This document shows, in pieces, positions 15,477-22,358 of a DNA stretch of 30,528 nucleotides. The stretch covers positions 1 to 30,528 of IMG/VR virus record IMGVR_UViG_3300031539_004931; one strand, written 5' to 3'. Origin of the DNA: a virus. Position 1 is the first letter of the stretch; the number at the start of each line of letters is the position of its first letter. The position numbers and the translations under genes are program-made. Below the pieces are notes generated by a model. That model did no database searches and was not told where the DNA came from. It saw nothing but the letters and a program-made list of their open reading frames with translations.

Positions 15477-15857
15477 ATGGCCGACATTCACGTTCTCGAC
15501 AGGTCAACTGATGGGGCCTGCCGCGTCGTTTTTCATTTCCCGGTGCCTGACGCGATGAACGCCGTCGGCGTGAGTTACCGCGCCGCCCTCGTCGCGAGCG
15601 GGATCGGCGGCAGCACCGTCTTGCCGGAGGGCACCGGCCCTGGACAGATCACGACTGCCGAGAAATCGCAGATTGAGGCGGGGGAAGTCTACGAGGACCC
15701 GCGGACGCTGAGGCGCGGCATGCTGGAATCGGGCGGCACCGAACCGGCCCAACTGAAGGCGACCCTGCGGCAGTTCTATGGCCAACAGAAGCAAGAACAT
15801 CTGCAACAGGTTGCTGCACGGCTGATGTGGTTCGGCCACACCGAAAGCGAGGCATGA
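15477..15857 (+). CDS. Conserved phage tail-side protein
   Basis: A GGAG site at 15464-15467 selects ATG 15477 over a TTG five codons upstream. The 126-aa product (HVLDRSTDGACRVVFHFPVP, GSTVLPEGTGPGQITTAEKSQIEAGEVYE) has the layout of a small protein common in siphovirus tail regions that I know only as hypothetical. The C-terminal half is helical (LRQFYGQQKQEHLQQVAARL). Confidence 0.6.
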   Translation: MADIHVLDRSTDGACRVVFHFPVPDAMNAVGVSYRAALVASGIGGSTVLPEGTGPGQITTAEKSQIEAGEVYEDPRTLRRGMLESGGTEPAQLKATLRQFYGQQKQEHLQQVAARLMWFGHTESEA

Positions 15858-15858
15858 C

Positions 15859-16467
15859 ATGGCCGACTGGACCAAAACAGCATCCGGGCTGATCGTCCCG
15901 ATTACGGCAGTCGCGCATCCAGACACCGTGCCGTGCAATGATATCGACGTATCTTCGGACGACGCGGTACAACTCCATTTGTATCACGTCCTCATCGAAG
16001 AGGCGGCGAATACGAATCCAGGGTACTTCGCGATCCAGGGCAACGTGGGCGCGGACGATCTGGGCTGGGCGGATTTGATGATCTTGCAGGCCCCGGTGTT
16101 TACCGGCGTGACCGAGGCGCTGACGGCCGACGAGCCGCAAGGCGAGATCACCATCGCCATGGCGAACACCACCGGCTTCGTGGCCGGGGATTGGGTATTT
16201 CTGTACGACGTTTCCACGATTGCCAATTCCGAATGGCACCTGATCGAGAACGTAGTCACGAACACCTCGATCACCATTTGGGACCCCCTGCTTGTGGCAA
16301 AGGAAAATAGCGGCGGCGATACGGCATGGGCAACGGCCGATGTGTGGTCTGTTCTGGTTGATGTCCATGCCCTCCAGATGATCCGGGTACTCTTCATCCA
16401 CAGCGGCGCCGCTGGCGCAAACTGCGTCGTGGCGGTTCGCATGAGCAAGGCAACGGCATTTGCGTAA
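15859..16467 (+). CDS. Tail-region virion protein, unassigned
   Basis: The 202-aa product starts one base after the previous stop. It is beta-rich and has the phrase GEITIAMANTTGFVAGDWVFLYD, a pattern I associate with small beta barrels in phage structural proteins, and ends VVAVRMSKATAFA. No catalytic motif is seen. It overlaps the next start by one base (TAATG). Confidence 0.55.
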   Translation: MADWTKTASGLIVPITAVAHPDTVPCNDIDVSSDDAVQLHLYHVLIEEAANTNPGYFAIQGNVGADDLGWADLMILQAPVFTGVTEALTADEPQGEITIAMANTTGFVAGDWVFLYDVSTIANSEWHLIENVVTNTSITIWDPLLVAKENSGGDTAWATADVWSVLVDVHALQMIRVLFIHSGAAGANCVVAVRMSKATAFA

Positions 16468-16640
16468 TGGCTGAGAACCATACATTGACGGCGGAACAGG
16501 CCCTACAGATACGGGCGCTGCTGGAAGCGGCGCGCCCGTTCACGTCGAGCGACGTGGTGGACGAAACCGAGGGGACCCTATCCCTGATGCGCGAACTGGA
16601 GCACTGCATCCGCGATGCGGAGCTGATGCTTAATGGCTGA
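16467..16640 (+). CDS. 57-aa helical protein
   Basis: The ATG shares a base with the previous TAA, and the next gene starts inside its last 8 nt. The peptide is mostly two helices (LTAEQALQIRALLEAA, TLSLMRELEHCIRDAELML), acidic and without a membrane segment. Coupling at both ends and the open frame support translation. The function is unknown; an assembly or packing role beside the following fibre protein is possible. Confidence 0.5.
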   Translation: MAENHTLTAEQALQIRALLEAARPFTSSDVVDETEGTLSLMRELEHCIRDAELMLNG

Positions 16641-17826
16641 CCTCCAACCCAAGCCGAGTATGTGGTGGCCCGGCATTCGCTCGGGGCATCCGCTGGCGCG
16701 CGGGCTTGTTGGGATATGGCTCCCGGAGTACACGGGGGGCTGGGACCTCACCCGTCGGCACGCCCTCACGCTAGGCGGCAGCCCGCCAGTCGTCGGAACG
16801 CCGTTTGGTCGGGCCTGGTGCGGCACCGATGCCCTGGCTCAGTATATCAAGCTGCCGAGCCTCACGGCGCGGTCCGTGACGATGATGGGCCTCTGGGTGG
16901 CAAACGCAAATGACTTCTTCATCGACGCCAGAACAGGTCTCGTGAATGGATACGTGTACACCGCTGCGGTCGGGGCGGGGTGGGCAGAGGTGTACCAGAA
17001 TGGCATTGACACGGCGGCGGTTCCTACCCAGAGCCAATGGTGCGTCTGGACCCTGAACGCCACGGGTGGCTTCACAGACGATGTTAACGTGTTTGCCAAG
17101 AACAATAACCTCGACAGGCCCGTGAGTTGGTATCTGCTCGGCTTGTATGTTCACTCCCGCAGCCCAAGCGCCGGCGAAGCGCGGGAAGCGGGCGACAATC
17201 CCTGGGGCCTCGTCACGCCGCGGAAGAGGACGTACAGCTTTCTACAGGCAGGGCTGGCCAAGGCCCTCTTCGATACCTTGGCCCTGGCCGATGCGCCAGC
17301 GAAAGCAATTGCTGCGGTCCATGCAGAAAGTCTTGGCATCGGAGACGCTATAGGTAAGGCTGCGGGTTCCGTGCGGGCGGATTCGCTGGTCCTGTCTGAC
17401 GCGCGGATATCTGCAATCGCAAAAGCCTTTGCTGAGGGCCTTGCGCTCGCTGATGCAACGACCAAGTCCGTCGGCAAGCGACCGGCGGATATTTTGGCCC
17501 TGACGGATGCAATCGCCAAGGCCACCGACATGACCCGTGCGGACGTGTTGGCCCTGGCCGATGCGGTGGCCAAGCAGGCCGGGCTTGTCCAGACAGAGAC
17601 GCTGACGTTGGCAGACAGGTTCGCGCCGGACTGGGCGATTATTCTCGTTCTGCTCTCCGCCCTTGCCACGGAATTCACCATGACATCTATGCCGGCCCAG
17701 GAGTTAACCCTAACGTCTTCATTGGCGGCCGACGGAACCCTCACGTCCGACCCGGCAGAGGAGCTGACCCTCACGTCTTCGCTGGCTACTGAATTGACAC
17801 TGGACAGCGCCATAGAGGGCGGATAG
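16633..17826 (+). CDS. Fibre-like protein with a lectin-type head and ALADA repeats
   Basis: The 397-aa product begins SGHPLARGLVGIWLPEYTGG, a start common in phage proteins with a concanavalin/LamG-like domain, and that domain runs to about residue 205 (NPWGLVTPRKRTYSFL). From about 205 to 330 there are imperfect repeats of about 21 residues with the core (S/T)LALADA followed by a Lys-Ala helix. The C-terminus has shorter repeats of the type ELTLTSSLA. Repeats of this kind form stalks or trimer shafts in fibres. It is likely a tail fibre or adhesin. Confidence 0.6.
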   Translation: MADLQPKPSMWWPGIRSGHPLARGLVGIWLPEYTGGWDLTRRHALTLGGSPPVVGTPFGRAWCGTDALAQYIKLPSLTARSVTMMGLWVANANDFFIDARTGLVNGYVYTAAVGAGWAEVYQNGIDTAAVPTQSQWCVWTLNATGGFTDDVNVFAKNNNLDRPVSWYLLGLYVHSRSPSAGEAREAGDNPWGLVTPRKRTYSFLQAGLAKALFDTLALADAPAKAIAAVHAESLGIGDAIGKAAGSVRADSLVLSDARISAIAKAFAEGLALADATTKSVGKRPADILALTDAIAKATDMTRADVLALADAVAKQAGLVQTETLTLADRFAPDWAIILVLLSALATEFTMTSMPAQELTLTSSLAADGTLTSDPAEELTLTSSLATELTLDSAIEGG

Positions 17827-17851
17827 GCGGCGCTGGCCGCAGGAGCATCCC

Positions 17852-18307
17852 ATGCACAGAGACAGTTTCGGCATTACGGGCATTGCGCATCTTGTCCTGC
17901 GCGGGCCGGACGGGCAGATCAAAACCGAGCGAGCCGTCGAGAATCAGATTCAGGACCTTGGCGATGCCCATGTAGCCGACCAGCTATCCGACCAGGGCAA
18001 CGCCGCGATGTCACACATGGCTGTCGGGACCGGCACCGGCCAGGCGGTCGGGGACACTACGCTGGCGACCGAGAACGACCGGAACGCGCTGGACAGCACG
18101 ACACAGGGGGCCGCCGGCGACGATAACGACGTGATCTATGTGTGCACCTGGGCACCGGGCGATGCCACCGCGGCGCTGACTGAGGCCGGCATCTTCAATG
18201 CTGCTGGCGCCGGCGTCATGCTCTGCTATGCCGACTTCGCCGCGATCAACAAGGGGGCGCTCGATACGCTCGTCATAACCTGGACGCTGACGTGCGGCGC
18301 ATCGTAA
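17852..18307 (+). CDS. Conserved phage tail/baseplate-side protein
   Basis: AGGAG lies 8 nt before the ATG. The 151-aa product has VLRGPDGQIKTERAVENQI, an N-terminal beta hairpin, then MAVGTGTGQAVGDTTLATE and LTEAGIFNAAGAGVMLCYADF with AINKGALDTLVITWTLTC at the end. This order of segments is widespread in phage tail regions and probably folds as a jelly-roll decoration or fibre-attachment domain. The exact role is not known. Confidence 0.6.
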   Translation: MHRDSFGITGIAHLVLRGPDGQIKTERAVENQIQDLGDAHVADQLSDQGNAAMSHMAVGTGTGQAVGDTTLATENDRNALDSTTQGAAGDDNDVIYVCTWAPGDATAALTEAGIFNAAGAGVMLCYADFAAINKGALDTLVITWTLTCGAS

Positions 18308-18319
18308 GGCGGGCTGACT

Positions 18320-18616
18320 ATGGATACCTTTGACCGGACAGAAACGATAACGTGCAGCCTGACGGTTGCAACTTCCGCCGGCGCGCCCCGCGACCCAGAC
18401 ACGTCAACGAAAATCTCTATCGCGGACCCGCACAATACGCTGGTCATGACCGCTACGGATATGACGAACGCTGCCGTAGGCTCCTATTGGGCGGACTACA
18501 CCTCCGCTGCCACGGCCGTTCTGGGCACGTACAAGATCGACTACGTTGCCGTTAACGCGGGGCGCACGACCATCCAGCAGGCCAGCTTTGAACTGATTGC
18601 CCGCGGGGCAGTCTAG
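18320..18616 (+). CDS. Small beta-sandwich tail protein
   Basis: The 98-aa product has alternating strands (ETITCSLTVATSAGAP, TKISIADPHNTLVMTATDM, GTYKIDYVAVNAGRTTIQQASFEL), as in Ig-like baseplate accessory domains such as the BppU N-terminal type. There is no enzyme motif. It closes the tail block before the lysis genes. Confidence 0.5.
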   Translation: MDTFDRTETITCSLTVATSAGAPRDPDTSTKISIADPHNTLVMTATDMTNAAVGSYWADYTSAATAVLGTYKIDYVAVNAGRTTIQQASFELIARGAV

Positions 18617-18634
18617 GCAACTCCGGGAGAATCC

Positions 18635-18865
18635 ATGGGCGAACACGACGAGATGCTGCCCCAGTGCGCCGAGCGCTTTGATGGGATTGCGGCGGACATG
18701 CTTGAAGTCAAGACGGGCATTCGCGAAATCAAGCGCGCCGTGTGCGGGCCGAACGGCAAATCGCTTACCGAGCGAGTCGCCGGCCTGGAGACGCGGTGGA
18801 TACTATTCGCAGTTTTGGCCGGGCTCATCGCCGCAGTAAGCGCCCTCTACGCGGCGGCCAAATGA
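18635..18865 (+). CDS. XhlA-like small membrane protein, probable holin partner
   Basis: GGGAG precedes the ATG. The 76-aa product has a soluble N-terminal helix able to form a coiled coil (RFDGIAADMLEVKTGIREIKRAV) and a single C-terminal membrane helix (WILFAVLAGLIAAVSALYAAA). This layout is that of haemolysin XhlA-type phage proteins, which associate with holins. It is the first gene of the lysis-like cassette. Confidence 0.65.
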   Translation: MGEHDEMLPQCAERFDGIAADMLEVKTGIREIKRAVCGPNGKSLTERVAGLETRWILFAVLAGLIAAVSALYAAAK

Positions 18866-18879
18866 GAAAGGACAGACGC

Positions 18880-19119
18880 ATGAAACGATTCCTGATTTGT
18901 CTCGCGTTCCTGGCGGTTCTGCTGGGCGGCTGCAGCAGCGTGCTGATGAACGCCGAGTACAGCAGCCTGCTAGACCGGGCCACGGCGTACAGCCAGGGCA
19001 TCGCGGCCAAGGCGTCGGCTGGTGACCTGGACAGCCCGCAGATGGTCAAGGCCCTTAACCAGCAGGCGAACCTCTGGCAGAAGTTCAAGGACGCCCGAGA
19101 CGGGAGGGCGGCGCAATGA
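18880..19119 (+). CDS. Small lipoprotein of the lysis cassette
   Basis: GAGAAAGGAC lies just before the ATG. The 79-aa product begins MKRFLICLAFLAVLLGGC, a short signal with a lipobox (LGGC, Cys18). The mature part is helical (LLDRATAYSQGIAAKASAG, KALNQQANLWQKFKDARD). It would be an outer-membrane or inner-membrane lipoprotein. It could act as an o-spanin-like partner, but it lacks the Pro-rich tail of classical Rz1. It overlaps the next gene by 4 nt (ATGA). Confidence 0.65.
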   Translation: MKRFLICLAFLAVLLGGCSSVLMNAEYSSLLDRATAYSQGIAAKASAGDLDSPQMVKALNQQANLWQKFKDARDGRAAQ

Positions 19120-19439
19120 CCCTTGATGAACTGCGCGGCCGTGTGCCCGAGATGTGGCGGCCGGTGGTGGACCAGTACGGCCCGGCGCTGGTGTCCATGG
19201 GCGTTACCGAGTTGTGGGCCTGGATTGGCCTGCTGGCCAAGGGCGACGAGTACGCGGCGTACCGTCAGTTGATCGACCGCCTGCCGGCAGCGGAGGCCTT
19301 GGCCGAGGGCGACAGCCTCATTGCCGGCTGGGAGACGGCCAACAAGGGCAATGCTGAACGCCTGAGCCTGCAACGCAGCGCCCTTGCCGCCATCTTGAGG
19401 GTTCTGCTGGCCGCCGCCCTGGCCCTGGTGGGCCTTTAA
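19116..19439 (+). CDS. Tail-anchored membrane protein of the lysis cassette
   Basis: The 107-aa product starts in an ATGA overlap with the lipoprotein gene. It has a soluble N-terminal region (LDELRGRVPEMWRPVVDQYG) and one C-terminal hydrophobic helix (LAAILRVLLAAALALVGL) with no charged tail, so it is probably anchored with its N-terminus inside. It may be a holin accessory or spanin component. The family is not recognised. Confidence 0.55.
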   Translation: MTLDELRGRVPEMWRPVVDQYGPALVSMGVTELWAWIGLLAKGDEYAAYRQLIDRLPAAEALAEGDSLIAGWETANKGNAERLSLQRSALAAILRVLLAAALALVGL

Positions 19440-19467
19440 CTCCTGGGCGGCATGGAAGGCATTGGCC

Positions 19468-19695
19468 ATGATGACGAAGAATGAAATTCTGAAACTCGCC
19501 CGCCCGCTGCTGGTGAAGTACCTGACCCGCGGCGCTGTCTGGCTACTCACGGCGTGGTTCGGCTACAGCGCCGCCACGGCGGAGACAGACGGTGGCCTAA
19601 TAGGCATGGGGGCCGCCGCTGGCGCCTGCGCCCTGTTGGGCCTGCTGATAGACCGCTGGCATCACCGCAAGGACCTGGCGGAGCCACCCCAATGA
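19468..19695 (+). CDS. Holin-like protein with two membrane segments
   Basis: GGAAGG at 19454-19459 fits ATG 19468; a TTG two codons earlier is too close to it. The 75-aa product has a basic N-terminus, two hydrophobic segments (about AVWLLTAWFGYSAA and LIGMGAAAGACALLGLLI) and a polar, basic end (DRWHHRKDLAEPP). Size, topology and place fit a class II holin. The next ATG overlaps by 4 nt. Confidence 0.6.
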   Translation: MMTKNEILKLARPLLVKYLTRGAVWLLTAWFGYSAATAETDGGLIGMGAAAGACALLGLLIDRWHHRKDLAEPPQ

Positions 19696-19940
19696 CCCGC
19701 GCTGTAATTATTGCGTTGCTGTTGAGCGCCCTCTTGGCTGGCTGTGCCCCGCCCGCAGACAGTCACCCCGCTGCCCTGTACGTCCGCGCCGGCTATCTCT
19801 GCCCGCCGGACCTGCCTGCGCTCGTGGCGATTGAAGACCGCGAAGCCCGCATGGCAGCGGTCGCCAAGGCCGCGATTCCGATTGCCGACCGCTGGCTGAT
19901 CGAGGGCCGGCTTGTCCGCGTGACCCGCCCCGGGCCATAG
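19692..19940 (+). CDS. Second small lipoprotein (possible o-spanin)
   Basis: The 82-aa product begins MTRAVIIALLLSALLAGC, a signal with lipobox LAGC, and the mature part starts APPADSHP and contains CPPDLPAL. Small Pro-containing lipoproteins at the end of lysis cassettes are often outer-membrane spanin subunits. The inner-membrane partner is not clear here. This is the last gene before the tRNA. Confidence 0.6.
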   Translation: MTRAVIIALLLSALLAGCAPPADSHPAALYVRAGYLCPPDLPALVAIEDREARMAAVAKAAIPIADRWLIEGRLVRVTRPGP

Positions 19941-19960
19941 CGCCTGATTGAAAACTATAT

Positions 19961-20034
19961 CGCGGGGTAGGGCAGCCCGGTAGCCCGCCAGGCCCATACC
20001 CTGGAGGTCGCGGGTTCAAATCCCGCCCCCGCTA
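19961..20034 (+). tRNA. tRNA-Met(CAT), initiator-like, with C33
   Basis: The 74 nt fold as a full cloverleaf: acceptor CGCGGGG with CCCCGCT, D stem GGGC/GCCC, anticodon stem CCAGG/CCTGG, loop CCCATAC, variable AGGTC, T arm GCGGG-TTCAAAT-CCCGC, then A73; CCA is not encoded. Initiator marks are the unpaired 1:72 position (C with T), a purine 11:pyrimidine 24 pair (G:C) and overall similarity to bacterial tRNA-fMet. Departures are C instead of the near-universal T at position 33, and A29:T41 in place of the first of the three G:C pairs. It ends about 30 nt before a terminator. Confidence 0.85.
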
Positions 20035-20064
20035 CGTTGCCCCCGGGGACAGCATCCCCGGCCC

Positions 20065-20092
20065 GCCCCGGCTTCGGCCGGGGCTCTTTTTT
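20065..20092 (+). terminator. Rho-independent terminator with UUCG loop
   Basis: An eight base-pair GC stem (20065-20072 with 20077-20084) closes on a TTCG tetraloop and is followed by TCTTTTTT. It ends the late/tRNA transcript before the promoter at 20194. Confidence 0.9.
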
Positions 20093-20193
20093 GCGCTGAA
20101 GCTGGCCGTTTTCCTGCGCCGGAAAATTGGTCGATTGGCCTATGTGTTGCGCCCGCATGGTCTTGCGCTCCGCAGATTTATTTATTTTCCCTC

Positions 20194-20222
20194 TTGACAA
20201 AGGCGCCTTGTGACGATATACT
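20194..20222 (+). promoter_or_regulatory. Strong sigma70-type promoter of the accessory operon
   Basis: TTGACA at 20194-20199 and TATACT at 20217-20222 are 17 nt apart, nearly consensus. Upstream DNA is AT-rich (a TTTATTTATTTTCC tract), in contrast to its surroundings. A short TTTTCC/GGAAAA inverted repeat near 20118-20136 could be an operator. Transcription would begin near 20229 and read the genes from 20283 on. Confidence 0.85.
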
Positions 20223-20282
20223 TAAAGCGGAATGAGGAACACAAAGGACAACGCGGAAACGCAAAAAGGAAAGGGAAGGGCC

Positions 20283-20531
20283 ATGACAATCGAGCCACGC
20301 AATAAGGACTGGACGGAATTTGAGATCGCCTCGGACTCTGGCAACACCTACACCGTGAGGTTTGCCGGTCGCCCGAGCCCTGACTCTGACGCCAGGCTGT
20401 GGGACTGCGACTGCCCGGCCGGCCGGCATGGCCGGCACTGTCGCCACATTGATGCCGTGGCCGACTGGGTTGACACACATGCCGACGGCGCCTCTGCTGA
20501 CTCGGCCGGAAGGCCGGAAAGGAGCAAGTGA
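20283..20531 (+). CDS. SWIM-type zinc finger protein
   Basis: GGGAAGGG precedes ATG 20283. An upstream ATG at 20232 would be almost leaderless and has no binding site. The 82-aa product has beta strands (FEIASDSGNTYTVRFAGRP) followed by WDCDCPAGRHGRHCRHIDAV, a CxCx(n)CxH zinc finger of SWIM type. These fingers bind DNA or proteins. It is first in the operon, and its stop overlaps the next start. Possible roles are DNA-linked regulation or recombination. Confidence 0.7.
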   Translation: MTIEPRNKDWTEFEIASDSGNTYTVRFAGRPSPDSDARLWDCDCPAGRHGRHCRHIDAVADWVDTHADGASADSAGRPERSK

Positions 20532-20941
20532 TGAACCCAGCACGAATCTCGATTCGTCTGTGCCCCAGCATGTTGGAGGTCGCCGGCGAGCAGCTCAGCG
20601 GCGAGGCCGCCCTGGCCGCTGTGGAGAAAGGCCAGGACGATGCGGCTGATGAGCTCAGTCGTGTGAAGGCTGACCTGGAGCGTTACCGTGACGAGGTATC
20701 ATCTCTTAAGAACGAGATCGAGAAGGAGCGGGAGGCGTCCGGTCTCCGGGAACAGTCTCTGGTCCGAAGCGCCGCCCTTGCCCGGGCAGAAGAGATCGGC
20801 CATTCGGTCGAGCATATTGTGCGAGCATTCCGGCACTGGCAAAACAACCGCGAAGCCCCTGATCCCATTGGCCACTTGTCGACGATGATGGATTCGCTGT
20901 TGCGCATTCTTGCATCTAAAGATGTGCCTGTGGGGAGGTGA
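20531..20941 (+). CDS. Coiled-coil protein
   Basis: AAGGAG sits 6 nt before ATG 20531, which shares a base with the preceding TGA; GTG 20528 is the alternative. The 136-aa product has a long heptad region (AADELSRVKADLERYRDEVSSLKNEIEKERE, split here as a charged helix of about 50 residues) and then a helical C-terminal domain (HSVEHIVRAFRHWQNNRE, HLSTMMDSLLRILA). No enzymatic motif. Oligomerisation is likely; the function is unknown. A strong GGGGAGGTGA at its end serves the next gene. Confidence 0.55.
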   Translation: MNPARISIRLCPSMLEVAGEQLSGEAALAAVEKGQDDAADELSRVKADLERYRDEVSSLKNEIEKEREASGLREQSLVRSAALARAEEIGHSVEHIVRAFRHWQNNREAPDPIGHLSTMMDSLLRILASKDVPVGR

Positions 20942-20947
20942 GATGTC

Positions 20948-21052
20948 ATGGCCTTCGGCATCGATTTCGGCACGACCAACTCCGCGATCACTTACACATC
21001 GGTCAACAAGGTGTCGAGGCTCATCGCGTCAAGCGGCTATCAAACAGCCTAA
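20948..21052 (+). CDS. 34-residue Hsp70/DnaK N-terminal fragment
   Basis: GGGGAGGTGA lies about 7 nt before the ATG, one of the best ribosome binding sites in the window. The peptide begins MAFGIDFGTTNSAITYT, the phosphate-1 ATP-binding motif of the Hsp70/actin superfamily, and stops at TAA after 34 residues. The roughly 380-residue remainder of an Hsp70 ATPase domain is missing, and no frame downstream restores it. A second ATG at 20943 in another frame gives an unrelated reading. It is either a decayed hsp70-like gene or a minimal peptide. Confidence 0.55.
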   Translation: MAFGIDFGTTNSAITYTSVNKVSRLIASSGYQTA

Positions 21053-21054
21053 CC

Positions 21055-21110
21055 GACCCGCGCCCCAGGCGCCCCCTGCGGGGCGCACTGGGCCTGGGCC
21101 GGAATTGGCC
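21055..21110 (+). other. Intergenic structured element, copy 1
   Basis: The element starts 2 nt after a stop with GACCCGCGCCCC, has a 7-bp hairpin (21069-21086, loop CTGC) and ends with GGCCTGGGCCGGAATTGGCC at 21091-21110, which itself can fold on GGCC. The gene start follows 20 nt later. The same order of parts recurs at 21322-21380. Confidence 0.55.
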
Positions 21111-21131
21111 GGACAGCGAAAGGAGCAAGCG

Positions 21132-21320
21132 ATGAAGAAGCAGTCACATTACCCGAAGGGCGTCTGCCCTAACGGCACGTTCGTCTCGGCAGACGGCGGC
21201 ACTCAGTGCAAGCGTTGCCACCTGTACCCCGACCTCTGCACCTGCCGGCCGGATCATCCGATGTGGCGAATCTTGTTGCCCGCGTTTGGGATTCGGCCGC
21301 GCCGCCGCGCGGCGACCTGA
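21132..21320 (+). CDS. Small Cys-rich protein
   Basis: AAAGGAG lies before the ATG. The 62-aa product carries Cys12, and a cluster CKRCHLYPDLCTC (CxxC and CxC) with His that could bind zinc. A basic end (GIRPRRRAAT) follows. It has no recognised family. It lies between structured elements 1 and 2. Confidence 0.5.
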   Translation: MKKQSHYPKGVCPNGTFVSADGGTQCKRCHLYPDLCTCRPDHPMWRILLPAFGIRPRRRAAT

Positions 21321-21321
21321 C

Positions 21322-21380
21322 GACCCGCGCCCCACCGCCTCAGCTCGTACGAGGCGGGCGGGCCTGGGCCGGAATTGGCC
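21322..21380 (+). other. Intergenic structured element, copy 2
   Basis: It repeats GACCCGCGCCCC (21322-21333) and GGCCTGGGCCGGAATTGGCC (21361-21380) exactly. Between them a different hairpin stem, CCGCCTC/GAGGCGG (21335-21357), takes the place of the copy-1 stem. The sequence differs but the pairing is kept. It begins directly after a TGA and precedes the gene at 21405. Confidence 0.55.
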
Positions 21381-21404
21381 GCGCCCACAATCAGGGGATT
21401 TGAC

Positions 21405-21971
21405 ATGAGCGAACAGGACGTCGGAACCCGAACATGGTATCTCGTCGAGCGCCAATACGTTGGGCCGAATCCCGATGATCACCTCAACGATGGCCACACC
21501 CTCACCATCCAGAACTGTCCGGGCTGCACCAACAGGAGCAACGAGGAGCGCGAGATTGGCTGGCTGGGAACAACCGGCGACTGGTCGGCAATCGCCCTTG
21601 GAACCATTGTGGCCGCCAACCTCGACGCCGCCTGCGATCTGGCCCGCGACAAATACGACCTCGGCGAGTGGACGTACAGGGAGGGGCAGGCCCGCGCCGA
21701 CGAAAACGACGACGAGCCGGGCGTCGAGTCCCGCGAACTGCCATTTGGGGACACGCGATTTGAGTACCGGGACGCCGCTGATTGCATACAGAGAGTCGGA
21801 GACGCCGAGGGCCTGACGGCCGATACGACGGACGCCGAACTGGAGGCCCTCGCTCTCCAATTCACCGCCGAGGCAGAGGCGGAAACGGGCGAGGATGACC
21901 TGCCCATTGCGGTAGTCGGGATGGAAGACCGCCTGCACTGGCTGCGCGATCAATTGCGCGACGCGCGATAG
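21405..21971 (+). CDS. Acidic hypothetical protein
   Basis: The 188-aa product is strongly acidic and helical in its second half (DTTDAELEALALQFTAEAEAETGEDDLP, about 140-170). The N-terminal half has a single NCPGCTN CxxC pair and TWYLVERQYVG. The ribosome binding site is weak (AGGGGATTTGAC). It may be a DNA mimic or an early accessory protein, but the acidic character alone is weak evidence. It sits between structured elements 2 and 3. Confidence 0.5.
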   Translation: MSEQDVGTRTWYLVERQYVGPNPDDHLNDGHTLTIQNCPGCTNRSNEEREIGWLGTTGDWSAIALGTIVAANLDAACDLARDKYDLGEWTYREGQARADENDDEPGVESRELPFGDTRFEYRDAADCIQRVGDAEGLTADTTDAELEALALQFTAEAEAETGEDDLPIAVVGMEDRLHWLRDQLRDAR

Positions 21972-22015
21972 CCTGGGCCGGAATGGGCCGGCCAAGTTTA
22001 GCCCTCGGGCTAAAC
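21971..22015 (+). other. Intergenic structured element, copy 3 (variant)
   Basis: GCCTGGGCCGGAATGGGCC, starting on the last base of the previous stop, matches the 3' part of copies 1 and 2. It is followed by a perfect 8-bp hairpin (21996-22003 with 22008-22015, loop CTCG). The ribosome binding site and GTG 22037 follow. The 5' box is absent. Confidence 0.5.
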
Positions 22016-22036
22016 CACTCTTGAAAGGAGCGAATC

Positions 22037-22357
22037 GTGAGCAAGACACAGACTGAGAAGCACTCGCCGGGCCCCTGGACCGCACACATAGGCGCCCCGC
22101 TGTACGACGAGGACGAATATGCTCTCGGCGACTGCCAGGTGACTGCCGCTGACGACGAGCACGTGGCGGACTGCGGCGGTCTCACAAATGCCCCAGCCAA
22201 CGCCCGCCTGATCGCCGCCGCGCCGGACCTCGAATACGAACTTGGCGGAGTCGCTGACGCGCTGGCAGGTGGTCAAATCGTTATCATCGAGCCCGGCAGC
22301 GTCAAGGCCGAGCGCATCCGCGCCGCCATCGCCAAGGCAGGGCCGAAAGGAGACTGA
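22037..22357 (+). CDS. Phage HSPGPW/ANARLIAAAPDL family protein
   Basis: GAAAGGAG selects GTG 22037. The 106-aa product has HSPGPWTAH at 9-17 and APANARLIAAAPDL in the middle, the two hallmark phrases of a small protein family frequent in phage and prophage accessory regions. Its function is unknown to me. The end RAAIAKAGPKGD is encoded by the repeated junction sequence that also supplies the next ribosome binding site. Confidence 0.7.
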   Translation: MSKTQTEKHSPGPWTAHIGAPLYDEDEYALGDCQVTAADDEHVADCGGLTNAPANARLIAAAPDLEYELGGVADALAGGQIVIIEPGSVKAERIRAAIAKAGPKGD

Positions 22358-22358
22358 C

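Noticed and set aside
21144-22085. A 313-codon minus-strand frame
   Set aside because: It crosses two structured intergenic elements and two plus-strand genes with good starts, with no sign of a real protein.
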